Source: CAYVRJ01 sp964453645
GTDB lineage: Bacteria; Bacillota; Clostridia; Christensenellales; JAWKQI01
Assembly (NCBI GenBank): GCA_964453645.1
Contig: CAYVRJ010000009.1
Coordinates: forward strand, 39,676 to 103,675
Length of the DNA stretch: 64,000 nucleotides
Reading direction: 5' to 3'
Shown: piece by piece, positions 48,074-56,745 of the stretch
How positions within the stretch are numbered: the stretch's first letter is position 1
Layout: every line of letters begins with the position of its first letter
Made by a program: the position numbers and the translations under genes
The notes under the pieces: model-generated
Seen by the model: only the letters and a program-made list of their open reading frames with translations
What the model was told of the DNA's origin: nothing
Database searches by the model: none

Positions 48074-48745
48074 ATGGATAAAATAAAATTAGAAACCCAA
48101 CAGTTTGAGATCTTAACCACCAAACGGAAAAGGGAAGAGGGACAGCAGCCACCCGAGAGCCTGTTTAAAAACATACGCTTTGAACACAAGGAAAAGGAAG
48201 ACGCTTCCCTAAAATCCCTGGTCACTCAGGCAACGGTGTGTGGAGTGGCGGTGCTTGCCCTGCTGGCCGTTACGGTTTTCGACAAACCCTTGGCAGAAAA
48301 TCACACCCAAAACAGCGATGCTGTGGCCGTTGCTTCGGAGGAACAAAACCCCGAGGACGACACCATGGACATCGGCAGGCTTAAGTTTGTGGATGCTGCA
48401 ATGCCCGTGATGTCGGGGGAAGTGGTGATGCCGGTGATGGGTGAAATCGTCTCGCTGTACGACGGTGACAAGCGCTTGGGGATCACGCTCAGCGTTGCCA
48501 CCAAGAGTGATGTGAAATCGGCAACCACCGGTGTGGTCATCGAAACCACTCCCGTATTAGTGCGGGTGGGCATGGACGACGGACGTATTCTCTCCTACAA
48601 GGGTGTCATCCCCAGCGTGGAAGTGGGAGATTGCCTAAACCCCGGGGATGTGCTGGGTAAATCCACAGCCGGTGAAGTGACCATCTCTTTAATTGAAAAC
48701 GACAAAGCAGTGGATCCCTTAAATCTGCTGTCCAACATACGGTGA
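48074..48745 (+). CDS. spoIVFA: SpoIVFA-like regulator of the sigma-K processing protease
   Basis: The 223-residue protein has a cytosolic basic N-terminus, one membrane helix (about 49-66), an acidic linker, and a C-terminal M23/LytM-like beta domain (about 105-215) lacking the zinc His residues (VMPVMGEIVSLYDG, DGRILSYKGV, GDVLGKSTAGEVTISL). This is the SpoIVFA layout, which anchors and inhibits SpoIVFB until the forespore signals. Assignment rests mainly on the GTGA overlap with spoIVFB. Confidence 0.85.
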   Translation: MDKIKLETQQFEILTTKRKREEGQQPPESLFKNIRFEHKEKEDASLKSLVTQATVCGVAVLALLAVTVFDKPLAENHTQNSDAVAVASEEQNPEDDTMDIGRLKFVDAAMPVMSGEVVMPVMGEIVSLYDGDKRLGITLSVATKSDVKSATTGVVIETTPVLVRVGMDDGRILSYKGVIPSVEVGDCLNPGDVLGKSTAGEVTISLIENDKAVDPLNLLSNIR

Positions 48746-49602
48746 AACTGCACATCACCGACAAAATAACCATCAACCCACTGGTATTTTTATTGGCAGT
48801 GGGTCTTGCATTCTTTGGGCGCACCAACACCCTTGTGGCCTTTGCCCCCGCCATGCTGATCCACGAGTGCGGGCATATCTTTGCTGCAAAGGCTTCGGGG
48901 CTGCGTTTGGCCCAGTTTGATTTGCTGCCCTTTGGTGCCAATGTAAAAGTGGAGGGGTTGTACAGTGCAGGAGCTGCCCGGGAAGTGTTGTGTGCGTTTA
49001 TGGGCCCCTGTGCCAACTTAGTGTTTGCAGCAGCAGTGATTTCCCTCAAGCACAACATGCAAAACCCCTATTTAGATGCCCTGCTGTTTTCCAATTTGAG
49101 TATTGCAGCCATGAATATGCTGCCCTGCCTGCCCTTAGACGGCGGGCATATTGTAAAAAGTTTACTCACCCTGCGGTTCTCGCCCAAGGCATCCAGCACG
49201 GCCTTGAGTATCATTGGCATTGTTTTTGGATTTATGATTATTTTATTTGGGGTTTATTGTGTGATGATCAACAGTGTAAACCTGACTTTTTTTGTGTTCG
49301 GTGGATTTTTAGTGATCAGTGCGGCGGGGGAGTTAAAGGAGGCTAAGTTTAATATTCTGCACTCCTTTGTGAAGACAAGGCACACGGATCTCATGGGGGT
49401 GAACGCCATTGCGGTTCGCCGGGGCACGGATCTTATCCGGGTGATCAAGCGGTTTGACGCCAACAAGTACAACATTGTGTACGTGTTGGGGGACAATCAG
49501 GAGTGTATTGCCACGCTGAACGAAAACGATATTATGCGCACGGCGCTCAAGTTTGGTGTGGAGGTGAAGCTGGAGAGCCAGACTTTGTCCCGACTGGGTT
49601 AG
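48742..49602 (+). CDS. spoIVFB: Site-2-type membrane metalloprotease SpoIVFB
   Basis: The 286-residue intramembrane protease cleaves pro-sigma-K in the mother cell. The zinc site is HECGH near residue 35 and the third ligand lies in NMLPCLPLDGGHI near 127. A C-terminal region (about 215-286, with NQECIATLNENDIMR) resembles a CBS domain that binds ATP in the Bacillus enzyme. The start is GTG, overlapping the spoIVFA stop. It ends at repeat block R13. Confidence 0.92.
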   Translation: MKLHITDKITINPLVFLLAVGLAFFGRTNTLVAFAPAMLIHECGHIFAAKASGLRLAQFDLLPFGANVKVEGLYSAGAAREVLCAFMGPCANLVFAAAVISLKHNMQNPYLDALLFSNLSIAAMNMLPCLPLDGGHIVKSLLTLRFSPKASSTALSIIGIVFGFMIILFGVYCVMINSVNLTFFVFGGFLVISAAGELKEAKFNILHSFVKTRHTDLMGVNAIAVRRGTDLIRVIKRFDANKYNIVYVLGDNQECIATLNENDIMRTALKFGVEVKLESQTLSRLG

Positions 49603-49620
49603 GGACGGAGCAACATTTTT

Positions 49621-49850
49621 ATGGGGCTCTACCCCAAACCCCGTTTTCGTGGGCGGGCACACCCGCAAGGGGGAATGATTCCCCCTTGACCCCTCTTAAT
49701 GCAAAAGCTATCGCTTTTGCTAAGGTATATGTTATTATGCAACCTTAGCAAAGCGATAGCTTTGCGATAACGGGTGCAGGGGTATGCCCCTGCCGTGGGG
49801 GTTAAAGGGGGACGAGTAGTCCCCCTAATGGGGTGTGGGCTTAAACCCAC
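49621..49850. repeat. Palindromic intergenic repeat block R13 (most complete)
   Basis: This is the reference block. In order: GGGGCTCTACCCC, GGGGGAATGATTCCCCC, GCAAAAGCTATCGCTTTTGC with TAAGG, then CCTTA with GCAAAGCGATAGCTTTGC, GCAGGGGTATGCCCCTGC, GGGGGACGAGTAGTCCCCC and GTGGGCTTAAACCCAC. The two halves are arranged around the TAAGG...CCTTA centre. Confidence 0.88.
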
Positions 49851-49862
49851 AAAAAAACGTGT

Positions 49863-50417
49863 TTACAGTTCCGTACCGTCGGGCTTAAACAGGGGAAGCT
49901 TTTGCAAAAAGAGTATGTCGTCCCGGCTGCTGGCATCTCCCTCAGCCAACACCGTCATGCGCCCGGCAACACTGCCCCCGCACTCTACCACCAGCTTTTC
50001 AACAGCCCTTAGGGATTCCCCCGTGGAGATTACGTCGTCCACAATTAAAATCTTGTGCCCCGCAATCATCTGGGCATCGGTGCCGTCGATGTACAGGCGC
50101 TGGATGTTGGAAGTGGTGATGGACTGCACGTCCACCGACAACACGTTACTCATATACAGCTTGGCAGACTTCCTTGCCAAAAAATATTTGTTCTGTCCGC
50201 TCTGCCTAGACATCTCGTACGCCAAGGGTATGCCCTTGGATTCAGCCGTGATGATATAGTCGTGTGCCGGAGCTTTTTTTAATAACTCACGGGCACAGGC
50301 GATGGTCAGCTCCACGTCACCAAACATCACAAACGCACCAATATATAAATCGTCGTTAATGGGACACAAGGGCAAATGCCGCTTAATCCCCGCTATCGTA
50401 ATGGGATAATATTGCAT
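49863..50417 (-). CDS. Purine-type phosphoribosyltransferase
   Basis: The 184-residue type I PRTase transfers a base to PRPP. The PRPP loop is ILIVDDVISTGESL near residues 122-135, and a hydrophobic base-side stretch YIITAESKGIPLAYEMS lies near 55. It resembles adenine/xanthine PRTases but the base cannot be assigned. It is monocistronic and convergent with spoIVFB. Purine salvage would link it to the phosphorylase at 39707 and the permease at 55310. Confidence 0.88.
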   Translation of the reverse strand: MQYYPITIAGIKRHLPLCPINDDLYIGAFVMFGDVELTIACARELLKKAPAHDYIITAESKGIPLAYEMSRQSGQNKYFLARKSAKLYMSNVLSVDVQSITTSNIQRLYIDGTDAQMIAGHKILIVDDVISTGESLRAVEKLVVECGGSVAGRMTVLAEGDASSRDDILFLQKLPLFKPDGTEL

Positions 50418-50493
50418 AAAATCAATACCTGCTTCATAAAATTCTGCAAGTATTATAAGCTTCCCGCCAAATGTTTGTCAACACATCCATTCT

Positions 50494-50553
50494 GAGTTAC
50501 TCATCTCCGCTATCGCTCTGATTGTTACTGTTAAACGTGACAAACATAAATAA
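50494..50553 (+). pseudogene. Remnant of a third type I toxin gene
   Basis: The frame codes ELLISAIALIVTVKRDKHK and aligns without gaps to the last 17 codons of the intact toxins (VSVIALIVAIKQ...). The start codon, ribosome binding site and leader are gone. The TTTGTC promoter fragment at 50474 is joined nearly directly to mid-gene sequence, as after a deletion. Confidence 0.65.
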
Positions 50554-50555
50554 GA

Positions 50556-50644
50556 AGCAAGAAACAGCCGTGCCCCTTGAAAAGTCAGCTGCTTCTGTCT
50601 TAAAAATCTAAAGATTAGGAACACCGTTCATCGGTGTATTCGTT
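50556..50644 (-). ncRNA. Antitoxin RNA candidate of the decayed locus 3
   Basis: Although the toxin gene is broken, the opposite RNA gene looks whole. There is a promoter, a 5' hairpin (GAATACACCG with CGGTGTTC, loop ATGAA) and a terminator hairpin. It could be an orphan antitoxin acting in trans on the intact loci. Confidence 0.5.
50560..50596. terminator. Terminator hairpin of locus 3
   Basis: AGAAACAGC (50560-50568) pairs with GCTGCTTCT (50588-50596), one mismatch, in the same position as the bidirectional terminators of loci 1 and 2. Confidence 0.55.
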
Positions 50645-50650
50645 ATATTT

Positions 50651-50679
50651 ATAATAAATTGTAAAAATGCTCTTGTCAA
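50651..50679 (-). promoter_or_regulatory. Promoter of antitoxin RNA 3
   Basis: TTGACA (50674-50679), 17 nt, TATTAT (50651-50656), followed by AAATATAA as at the other antitoxin promoters. Confidence 0.65.
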
Positions 50680-50709
50680 GAAAATGGATGAACCAGCCGA
50701 ATAAAATAA

Positions 50710-50738
50710 TTGACAAGTTCTAAAAAAAACAATATAAT
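50710..50738 (+). promoter_or_regulatory. Promoter of rpmF
   Basis: Perfect TTGACA (50710-50715), 17 nt, TATAAT (50733-50738). It is divergent from the antitoxin 3 promoter, with 30 bp between the -35 boxes. Confidence 0.85.
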
Positions 50739-50802
50739 AGTAGTCGATTCTATAAACGAACGTGTTTTGCATAAAAATGCCCAGTCGAGGAGGTGTTTAG
50801 AT

Positions 50803-50976
50803 ATGGCAGTACCAAAAAGACGGACGTCCAAACAAAGAAAACATACGAGACAAGCCAATTGGAAACTCAAACTTCCGGGGATCGCCGAGTGCCCCCAGTG
50901 TCACTCTATGAAGCTTGCTCACAGAGTCTGCAAGGAGTGCGGATACTACAACGGCAAAAAAGCTGTAGAAAAATAA
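50803..50976 (+). CDS. rpmF: 50S ribosomal protein L32
   Basis: The 57-residue protein begins MAVPKRRTSKQRKHTRQANW and has the zinc-ribbon cysteine pairs CPQC and CKEC, so it is the zinc-binding form of L32. GGAGGTG lies 7 nt before the ATG. The often-adjacent DUF177 gene (yceD) is absent. A terminator follows. Confidence 0.97.
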   Translation: MAVPKRRTSKQRKHTRQANWKLKLPGIAECPQCHSMKLAHRVCKECGYYNGKKAVEK

Positions 50977-50987
50977 TCAAAGAAAGC

Positions 50988-51010
50988 CTTGCCCCGGCAG
51001 GGTTTTTTTA
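50988..51010 (+). terminator. Terminator of rpmF
   Basis: CCTTGCC/GGCAGGG with a 2-nt visible loop and T7. Confidence 0.8.
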
Positions 51011-51058
51011 AATTAACAGTGAGATTTCTTTAGAATTATTGTGAGGCAAAAATAGTTC

Positions 51059-51538
51059 ATGAGCGCTTTTAGTGTACAAAAGAAAACAAGGCATTTGATT
51101 CAGGGGGCTATTATTGCAGCTCTTTACGCTGTGCTCACCATCCTGCTCCAGCCAATCAGCTTTGGGTTGGTGCAGTTTCGTGTATCCGAAGCACTGGTGG
51201 TGCTGCCCTTCTTCACCCCTGCCGCCGTGCCGGGGCTGTTTATCGGATGCCTCATCGCCAACTTAATTGGTGGATTTGGAATTTACGACATCGTTCTTGG
51301 AAGCATAGCAACCTTAATTGCTGCATATGTAACTTATAAAATAAAAAAACCAATTTTGGTGCCCCTGCCCGCTGTGATCGCCAACGGATTGATCGTGGGG
51401 CTCGTGCTCTATCTGGTGGGTTTCCCCTATTTGGAGAGCGTGCTGTGGGTTGGGTTAGGAGAGCTGGTGTGTGCCTATGTTTTGGGTCTGCCCCTGCTCT
51501 TCGTGTTAAAGAAGTATCAACATAAAATTTTTAATTAA
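51059..51538 (+). CDS. QueT-type ECF transporter substrate-binding component
   Basis: The 159-residue membrane protein has about five to six helices and the family stretch FRVSEALVVLPFFTPAAVPGL near residue 40. QueT proteins capture queuosine precursors and work with a shared ECF energising module, not in this window. A preQ1 riboswitch often precedes such genes, but I see none in the 82-nt gap. Substrate therefore stays uncertain. Confidence 0.82.
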   Translation: MSAFSVQKKTRHLIQGAIIAALYAVLTILLQPISFGLVQFRVSEALVVLPFFTPAAVPGLFIGCLIANLIGGFGIYDIVLGSIATLIAAYVTYKIKKPILVPLPAVIANGLIVGLVLYLVGFPYLESVLWVGLGELVCAYVLGLPLLFVLKKYQHKIFN

Positions 51539-51551
51539 AAAAGGATTTAGC

Positions 51552-51830
51552 GTGAAAGATATGCGTGCAATCGTAACAGTTATCGGCACAGACAAGGTGG
51601 GTATTATCGCCACAGTTTCCTCCACCCTCACCTCCGCCCACTGCAATATTTTGGACATCAGCCAAACGGTACTCCAAGAGTTTTTTGCCATGGTGATGCT
51701 GGTGGACATCAGCAAGCTGGAGGTTCATTTTTCCGAGCTAAAGGCTATGCTTGAGAGTGCGGGTGAAGAGATTGGCATGGAAATTCGCATACAGCGGGAA
51801 GAAATCTTTAATTCCATGCACAGAATCTAG
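51552..51830 (+). CDS. ACT-domain protein (UPF0237 family)
   Basis: The 92-residue protein is a single ACT domain: RAIVTVIGTDKVGIIATVSS at the start, ILDISQTVLQEFFAMVMLVD in the middle. ACT domains sense small ligands such as amino acids. It is always found next to the UPF0210 gene that follows here. The start is GTG, 6 nt from AAGGA; an ATG lies three codons in. Confidence 0.9.
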   Translation: MKDMRAIVTVIGTDKVGIIATVSSTLTSAHCNILDISQTVLQEFFAMVMLVDISKLEVHFSELKAMLESAGEEIGMEIRIQREEIFNSMHRI

Positions 51831-51840
51831 GAGTGTTTAG

Positions 51841-51891
51841 TCTAAAAGATTCTCTTTTGACTGACTATTGTGCCCTCAGTAAAACGGAGTG
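51841..51891 (+). repeat. Leader element copy f (before the UPF0210 gene, diverged)
   Basis: AAAAGATTCTCTTTT, CTATTGTGCCCTCAGTAAAA, CGGAGTG. The hairpin pairing is lost, but the order and the ribosome binding position are kept. Confidence 0.45.
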
Positions 51892-51898
51892 TTAAAAA

Positions 51899-53257
51899 AT
51901 GTTAAACCAATTTGAAATCATCGAAACCATTCGCATGATCCAATCCGAAAACTTGGATGTGCGCACCATCACCATGGGTATCTCCATTTTGGACTGTGCA
52001 CACCCCGATCCCAAGGTTGCCTGTGATAAAATAAAACAAAAAATTTATGCCCACGCCAAAGATTTGGTGAAAACCGGAGAAGAAATTTCCGAGGAATTTG
52101 GCATTCCCATCGTGAACAAACGCATCTCCGTCACCCCCATTTCCTTGGTTGCCGCAAGCGCCAAGACTTTAGATTACGTCTGTTTTGCAAAGGCATTAGA
52201 CGAAGCCGCAAAGGACACCGGTGTCAACTTTATTGGCGGATTTTCCGCACTGGTGCACAAGGGTAACACAATTTCGGACGACAAGCTCCTCCGCTCTATC
52301 CCCGAGGCTTTGGCGCAAACCCAGCGGGTCTGCTCTTCTGTGAACGTGGGAACGACCAAAGCGGGTATCAACATGGACAGCGTGGCCCTCATGGGGGAAA
52401 TTATTAAAAAGACAGCAGAGCTCACCGCTAAAGACGACGGACTTGGCTGTGCCAAGCTGGTGGTGTTTTGCAACGCAGTGGAAGACAATCCCTTTATGGC
52501 CGGGGCATTCCACGGGGTGGGCGAATGCGAATGTGCCATTAACGTGGGCGTATCCGGCCCCGGTGTGGTAAAGTGTGCCTTGGAGAAGGTGAAGGGTGAA
52601 CCCTTCGATACCGTTTCGGAAGTGATTAAAAAGACTGCCTTTAAGATCACCCGGGTGGGGCAACTGGTTGCAGTGGAAGCAAGCAAGCGACTGAATGCGA
52701 ATTTTGGAATTGTAGATTTATCTTTGGCACCCACTCCCGCCAAGGGAGACAGTGTGGCTCACATTTTAGAAGAGATGGGACTTTCCTCCGTGGGTGGCCA
52801 CGGCACAACGGCTGCCCTTGCGCTGCTCAACGATGCAGTAAAAAAGGGAGGCGTTATGGCTTCTTCCCACGTGGGCGGGTTGTCCGGGGCGTTTATCCCC
52901 GTTTCCGAAGATGCGGGTATGATCGATGCCGTAAAGAAGGGGACGCTTTCGCTGGATAAACTGGAAGCCATGACGTGCGTGTGCTCCGTTGGGTTGGATA
53001 TGATCGCCCTGCCGGGAGATACACCACCCCACGTGTTGTCCGCCATCATCGCAGACGAAGCGGCAATCGGCATGATCAATCAAAAAACTACGGCTGTGCG
53101 CATTATTCCCGTGCCAAACAAGGGCGTTGGGGAAATTGTGAACTTTGGAGGACTGCTGGGTTATGCACCCATCATGCCCCACAGCTCCGCGGATTGTAGC
53201 GCTTTTATTGCCCGCAAGGGGCGCATTCCCGCACCTATGCACAGCTTGAAAAATTAG
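51899..53257 (+). CDS. UPF0210 (DUF711) family protein
   Basis: The 452-residue protein belongs to the UPF0210/PFL-like family. It has TMGISILDCAHPD near residue 25, GGFSALVHKGNTISD near 117, FCNAVEDNPFMAGAFHGVGE near 190 and ADCSAFIARKGRIPAP at the end. A structure is known for the family but no accepted reaction; a glycyl-radical-like fold has been noted. GGAGTG lies 7 nt before the ATG. It is coupled with the ACT-domain gene. Confidence 0.92.
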   Translation: MLNQFEIIETIRMIQSENLDVRTITMGISILDCAHPDPKVACDKIKQKIYAHAKDLVKTGEEISEEFGIPIVNKRISVTPISLVAASAKTLDYVCFAKALDEAAKDTGVNFIGGFSALVHKGNTISDDKLLRSIPEALAQTQRVCSSVNVGTTKAGINMDSVALMGEIIKKTAELTAKDDGLGCAKLVVFCNAVEDNPFMAGAFHGVGECECAINVGVSGPGVVKCALEKVKGEPFDTVSEVIKKTAFKITRVGQLVAVEASKRLNANFGIVDLSLAPTPAKGDSVAHILEEMGLSSVGGHGTTAALALLNDAVKKGGVMASSHVGGLSGAFIPVSEDAGMIDAVKKGTLSLDKLEAMTCVCSVGLDMIALPGDTPPHVLSAIIADEAAIGMINQKTTAVRIIPVPNKGVGEIVNFGGLLGYAPIMPHSSADCSAFIARKGRIPAPMHSLKN

Positions 53258-53303
53258 AATAACGGGTATATACTTTGCAAATGATAACGCAGAGGTGAAA
53301 TAT

Positions 53304-55091
53304 ATGAAACGACTAAAGAAACGATCCGAGATCGAAGAAAAGTACCTTTGGAAATTATCCGATATCTTTGAAAATGCCGAAGCTTGGAATGCAGAGTACA
53401 AACAGGCAACCGACATGTTAGGTGACATGGGCAAGTACAAGGACACCATGCTTTCCAGTGCAGAGGAACTGTATGCCGCACTGTCCGCCATGGACGAAGT
53501 GTCCCTCATGGCGGAGAGGCTGTACGTGTACGCCCGGATGAGCCGGGACACGGACAATGCCAATTCCACAAATGTGGCGTTAACGGACAAGGCACACAGT
53601 CTCATGGTGAAGTTGTCGTCCGCACTGTCCTATGTGAACCCCCTGCTCACCAAGGCAAAGTCCTCCCAAATCGAGGAATATATCAAAGCCTATCCAAAGC
53701 TTGCAGATTACGACTTCTTCCTCCGGGAGATCATGCGCCAAAAGAAACACATCCTCACCGAAAAGGAAGAAAATATTCTGGCAAAGACGGGAGATTTTTC
53801 TTCGGGTGCAAAAGAAATCTTCACCATGCTCAACAATGCCGATATGACTTTTGGCCGGGTGAAGGACGAGTCCGGGGAAAACTGCGATTTAACCCACGGC
53901 AACTACGTGGTGTTTTTGCAGTCCAAGAATATTAAAATTAGAAGAAGTGCCTACAAGACCTATTATAAATCCTTTAAGGCCCACATCAACACGTTGGCTG
54001 CGGCCTATGCCACTTCTGTAAAAAAAGATATTTTTTATGCCAACGTGCGGGGGTATAAGACGCCCCTTGCAGGAGCCCTGTATTCGGACAACGTGCCCGA
54101 GAGTTTATATTTAAAACTCATTGAAATTATATCCAACAACCTTTCCACCATGCGGGAGTATTTGGATTTTCGTCGGGAGAAACTTTCGCTTAAGAAGCTG
54201 CACATGTACGACTTATTTGCCCCCCTCACCAGTGCCGACAACCGGGAATACACCTACGAAGAGGCGGTGGAACTCAACCTAGCTGCGTTGACCCCTCTTG
54301 GGGATGATTATTTAACGGTGCTCAAAGATGCCTTTGAACAGGGATGGGTGGATGTGTATGAAACCAAGGGTAAGACATCGGGGGCCTATTCCTGGGGTGC
54401 GTACGGCACCCACCCCTACGTGTTGTTAAACCACCGGAGCGATTTAAACAGTGTGTTCACCGTTGCCCACGAAATGGGTCACGCACTGCACACCTATTAT
54501 TCCAACAAGACCCAACCCTATCCCAAATCGGGGTACACCATTTTTGTTGCGGAAGTGGCGTCCACAGTAAACGAGATTTTACTCACCCACTACTTGCTTA
54601 AAAAGGAGCAGGATGTGGAGATGAAGAAGATTCTTAACTCCCACTATTTGGATCAGTTTAGAACCACGGTGTTCCGCCAGACTATGTTTGCGGAGTTTGA
54701 GATGCTCTCCCACAACGCTTCTCAGGAGGGAGAACCCTTGACCCCCGAGAGTTTGTCTAATATTTACGGGGAGTTGAACTCCAAGTACTACATGAAGTCC
54801 ATGACGGACAGCGATATCCTCTACGAGTGGGCACGCATTCCCCATTTTTACAATGCATTTTATGTATACAAGTATGCAACGGGGTTTAGTTGCGCTGTGA
54901 AGATTGCCAAGGAGTTACTTGCGGGCAACAAGGAGATGCAAAAGGGTTATTTAAACTTTTTGTGTTCGGGGGGCAGTGATTTCCCCTTAGCCCAGCTCAA
55001 GCTTGCTGGTGTGGATCTCGTTTCTGGGGAGCCTATTCAGGCCTGCATGGACGAATTTGCACAGGTGCTTAAAGAATTTAAATCGTTATAA
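53304..55091 (+). CDS. pepF: Oligoendopeptidase F
   Basis: The 595-residue M3B zinc metallopeptidase cleaves short peptides in the cytosol. The zinc motif HEMGH is in VAHEMGHALHTYYS near residue 390, with the third ligand Glu in FVAEVASTVNE about 25 residues later. Length and order of helices are normal. The ATG at 53304 is used, with AGAGGTGA 5 nt upstream; a GTG three codons earlier overlaps that site. Confidence 0.95.
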   Translation: MKRLKKRSEIEEKYLWKLSDIFENAEAWNAEYKQATDMLGDMGKYKDTMLSSAEELYAALSAMDEVSLMAERLYVYARMSRDTDNANSTNVALTDKAHSLMVKLSSALSYVNPLLTKAKSSQIEEYIKAYPKLADYDFFLREIMRQKKHILTEKEENILAKTGDFSSGAKEIFTMLNNADMTFGRVKDESGENCDLTHGNYVVFLQSKNIKIRRSAYKTYYKSFKAHINTLAAAYATSVKKDIFYANVRGYKTPLAGALYSDNVPESLYLKLIEIISNNLSTMREYLDFRREKLSLKKLHMYDLFAPLTSADNREYTYEEAVELNLAALTPLGDDYLTVLKDAFEQGWVDVYETKGKTSGAYSWGAYGTHPYVLLNHRSDLNSVFTVAHEMGHALHTYYSNKTQPYPKSGYTIFVAEVASTVNEILLTHYLLKKEQDVEMKKILNSHYLDQFRTTVFRQTMFAEFEMLSHNASQEGEPLTPESLSNIYGELNSKYYMKSMTDSDILYEWARIPHFYNAFYVYKYATGFSCAVKIAKELLAGNKEMQKGYLNFLCSGGSDFPLAQLKLAGVDLVSGEPIQACMDEFAQVLKEFKSL

Positions 55092-55100
55092 ACATATTTA

Positions 55101-55300
55101 CGGGGGCTACTCGCCCCCGTTCCCCCAGCAAGGGGGAATGATTCCCCCTTGACCCCTCACAACACAAAAGCTATCGCTTTTGCTAAAGTATTTAAAAAAT
55201 ACCTTAGCAAAGCGATAGCTTTGCGTTAAAAAGTTTTTGGGGTTTTTAGGGGGATTTTTACAAAAATCCCCCTAAATGAGGTTTGGGGCAGAGCCCCAAG
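55101..55300. repeat. Palindromic intergenic repeat block R14
   Basis: GGGGGCTACTCGCCCCC, GGGGGAATGATTCCCCC, two facing GCAAAAGC/GCAAAGC palindromes, the A/T-tract hairpin GGGGGATTTTTACAAAAATC, GGGGCAGAGCCCC. It fills the convergent gap between pepF and the purine permease. Confidence 0.85.
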
Positions 55301-55309
55301 AAAAGAAAC

Positions 55310-56650
55310 TTATCCGATGTTTTGCATAATGTACATAACCACGAACAGTGCAGCTAGAACATACATCATCACAGGCACTTCCTTAAACTTGCCCCGTGCG
55401 ACCTTGATGATCACATAGGAGATAAACCCAAATCCAATGCCGTTGGCAATACTGTAGGAGAAGGGCATCATAGCCACTGTGAGGAATGCGGGAATGGAAA
55501 TCTCAATGTCCGACCAATCGATCTTGAGCACACTCTTCATCATAAATACACCCACAATAATCAGCGCAGGTGCCGTTGCCGACCCGGGAATAATACCCAC
55601 CAGCGGTGCAATCAACACGCACAGCGCCAGCAGTCCCCCTGTCACCAGGGAAGCAAGGCCTGTCTTTGCCCCTTCCTCAATGCCGGTGGAACTTTCAATA
55701 TAGGTGGTAACGGTAGATGTTCCCAAGCAAGCTCCGGTCACCGTTGCAATCGCATCGGCAACTAAGGCCTTGTCGCCTCCGGGGAAGTTGCCGTCTTTGT
55801 CCAGCATTCCTGCGTTGTCTGCCGTTCCAATCAGGGTACCAACGGTGTCAAACATGTCCACAATTAAGAAACTCAAGCAAGCTGTAATCAAGGGCACAAT
55901 ACCCAGTGCCAGCATGCCGTTAAAATCAAATGCAAAGAATGTCTGAGAAATGTTGCCGATGGACGCCAGGGAGAATGTCTCCTGCCCGGTGACCAGTGCG
56001 GTAAACCCAGCGTTGCCAAACCAGGGGATAAAGCTGATGAGGGTGGTCGCAACGATGCCGAAGAACAGCGCACCCTTCACCTTATACGCCAAGAGAATGG
56101 CTGTAATGATAATGCCGATAATTGCAAGAATAGCGCCGGGAGAGGCAATGTTACCCAAGGTGGTGAATGCTGAGAAGGGAGGTTCTGCACCAAAGGCTGT
56201 GACAATGCCGGCGTTGATCAGGCCGATAAATGCAATGAACAGGCCGATACCTGCGCCGATAGCACTCTTGAGGGGTGCGGGAATGGCGCTGATAATGCCT
56301 TTGCGCAGTGGGGTGAGGGTGATGATGAGAAATAAAATACCCGAAACAAGCACCACGCCTAAGGCTTGCTGCCAAGTATAACCCATGCCAAAACACACGG
56401 TGAAGGTGAAAAATGCGTTCAGTCCCATACCCGGTGCTTGTGCAAAGGGTACGTTTGCGATAAAGGCGGTGAGCAGTGTGCCAATGCCCGCAGATACGCA
56501 GGTTGCAACCATAACGGCAACTTTATCCATGCCCGTCATGGAGAGATAGAGGGGGTTTACAAAGATGATGTAGGCCATTGCGAAGAAAGTGGTGATACCG
56601 CCAATCACTTCGGTGCGCACATTGCTGCCCCGCTCCTTGATTTTGAACAT
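55310..56650 (-). CDS. NCS2-family guanine/hypoxanthine permease
   Basis: The 446-residue transporter has about 12-14 membrane segments. Family motifs include TEVIGGITTFFAMAYIIFVN near the N-terminus, AQAPGMGLNAFFTFTV near 75, LVADAIATVTGACLGTSTVT near 310 with the TSTVTTYIESSTGI stretch, and the AzgA/PbuG-type length. It imports hypoxanthine or guanine by proton symport. Start at 56650, 9 nt from AGGAGG. A guanine-class riboswitch lies in its leader, so purine excess should shut it off. Confidence 0.92.
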   Translation of the reverse strand: MFKIKERGSNVRTEVIGGITTFFAMAYIIFVNPLYLSMTGMDKVAVMVATCVSAGIGTLLTAFIANVPFAQAPGMGLNAFFTFTVCFGMGYTWQQALGVVLVSGILFLIITLTPLRKGIISAIPAPLKSAIGAGIGLFIAFIGLINAGIVTAFGAEPPFSAFTTLGNIASPGAILAIIGIIITAILLAYKVKGALFFGIVATTLISFIPWFGNAGFTALVTGQETFSLASIGNISQTFFAFDFNGMLALGIVPLITACLSFLIVDMFDTVGTLIGTADNAGMLDKDGNFPGGDKALVADAIATVTGACLGTSTVTTYIESSTGIEEGAKTGLASLVTGGLLALCVLIAPLVGIIPGSATAPALIIVGVFMMKSVLKIDWSDIEISIPAFLTVAMMPFSYSIANGIGFGFISYVIIKVARGKFKEVPVMMYVLAALFVVMYIMQNIG

Positions 56651-56708
56651 AAATGCTGTCCTCCTAAAGAAATAAATTCGAAATAAAAAACAAACGGACG
56701 CACGCTCC

Positions 56709-56745
56709 AAAAGAACATTCGCCCATTACAATAAAATGACGAACG
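56709..56745 (-). terminator. Riboswitch expression-platform terminator
   Basis: On the minus strand CGTTCGTCATT (56735-56745) pairs with AATGGGCGAATG (56716-56727), followed by TTCTTTT. It touches the 3' strand of aptamer stem P1, as expected for a transcription-off switch. Confidence 0.65.

Noticed and set aside
50977..51058. preQ1 riboswitch before the QueT-like gene
   Set aside because: No matching stem plus A-rich tail; the only hairpin is the rpmF terminator.
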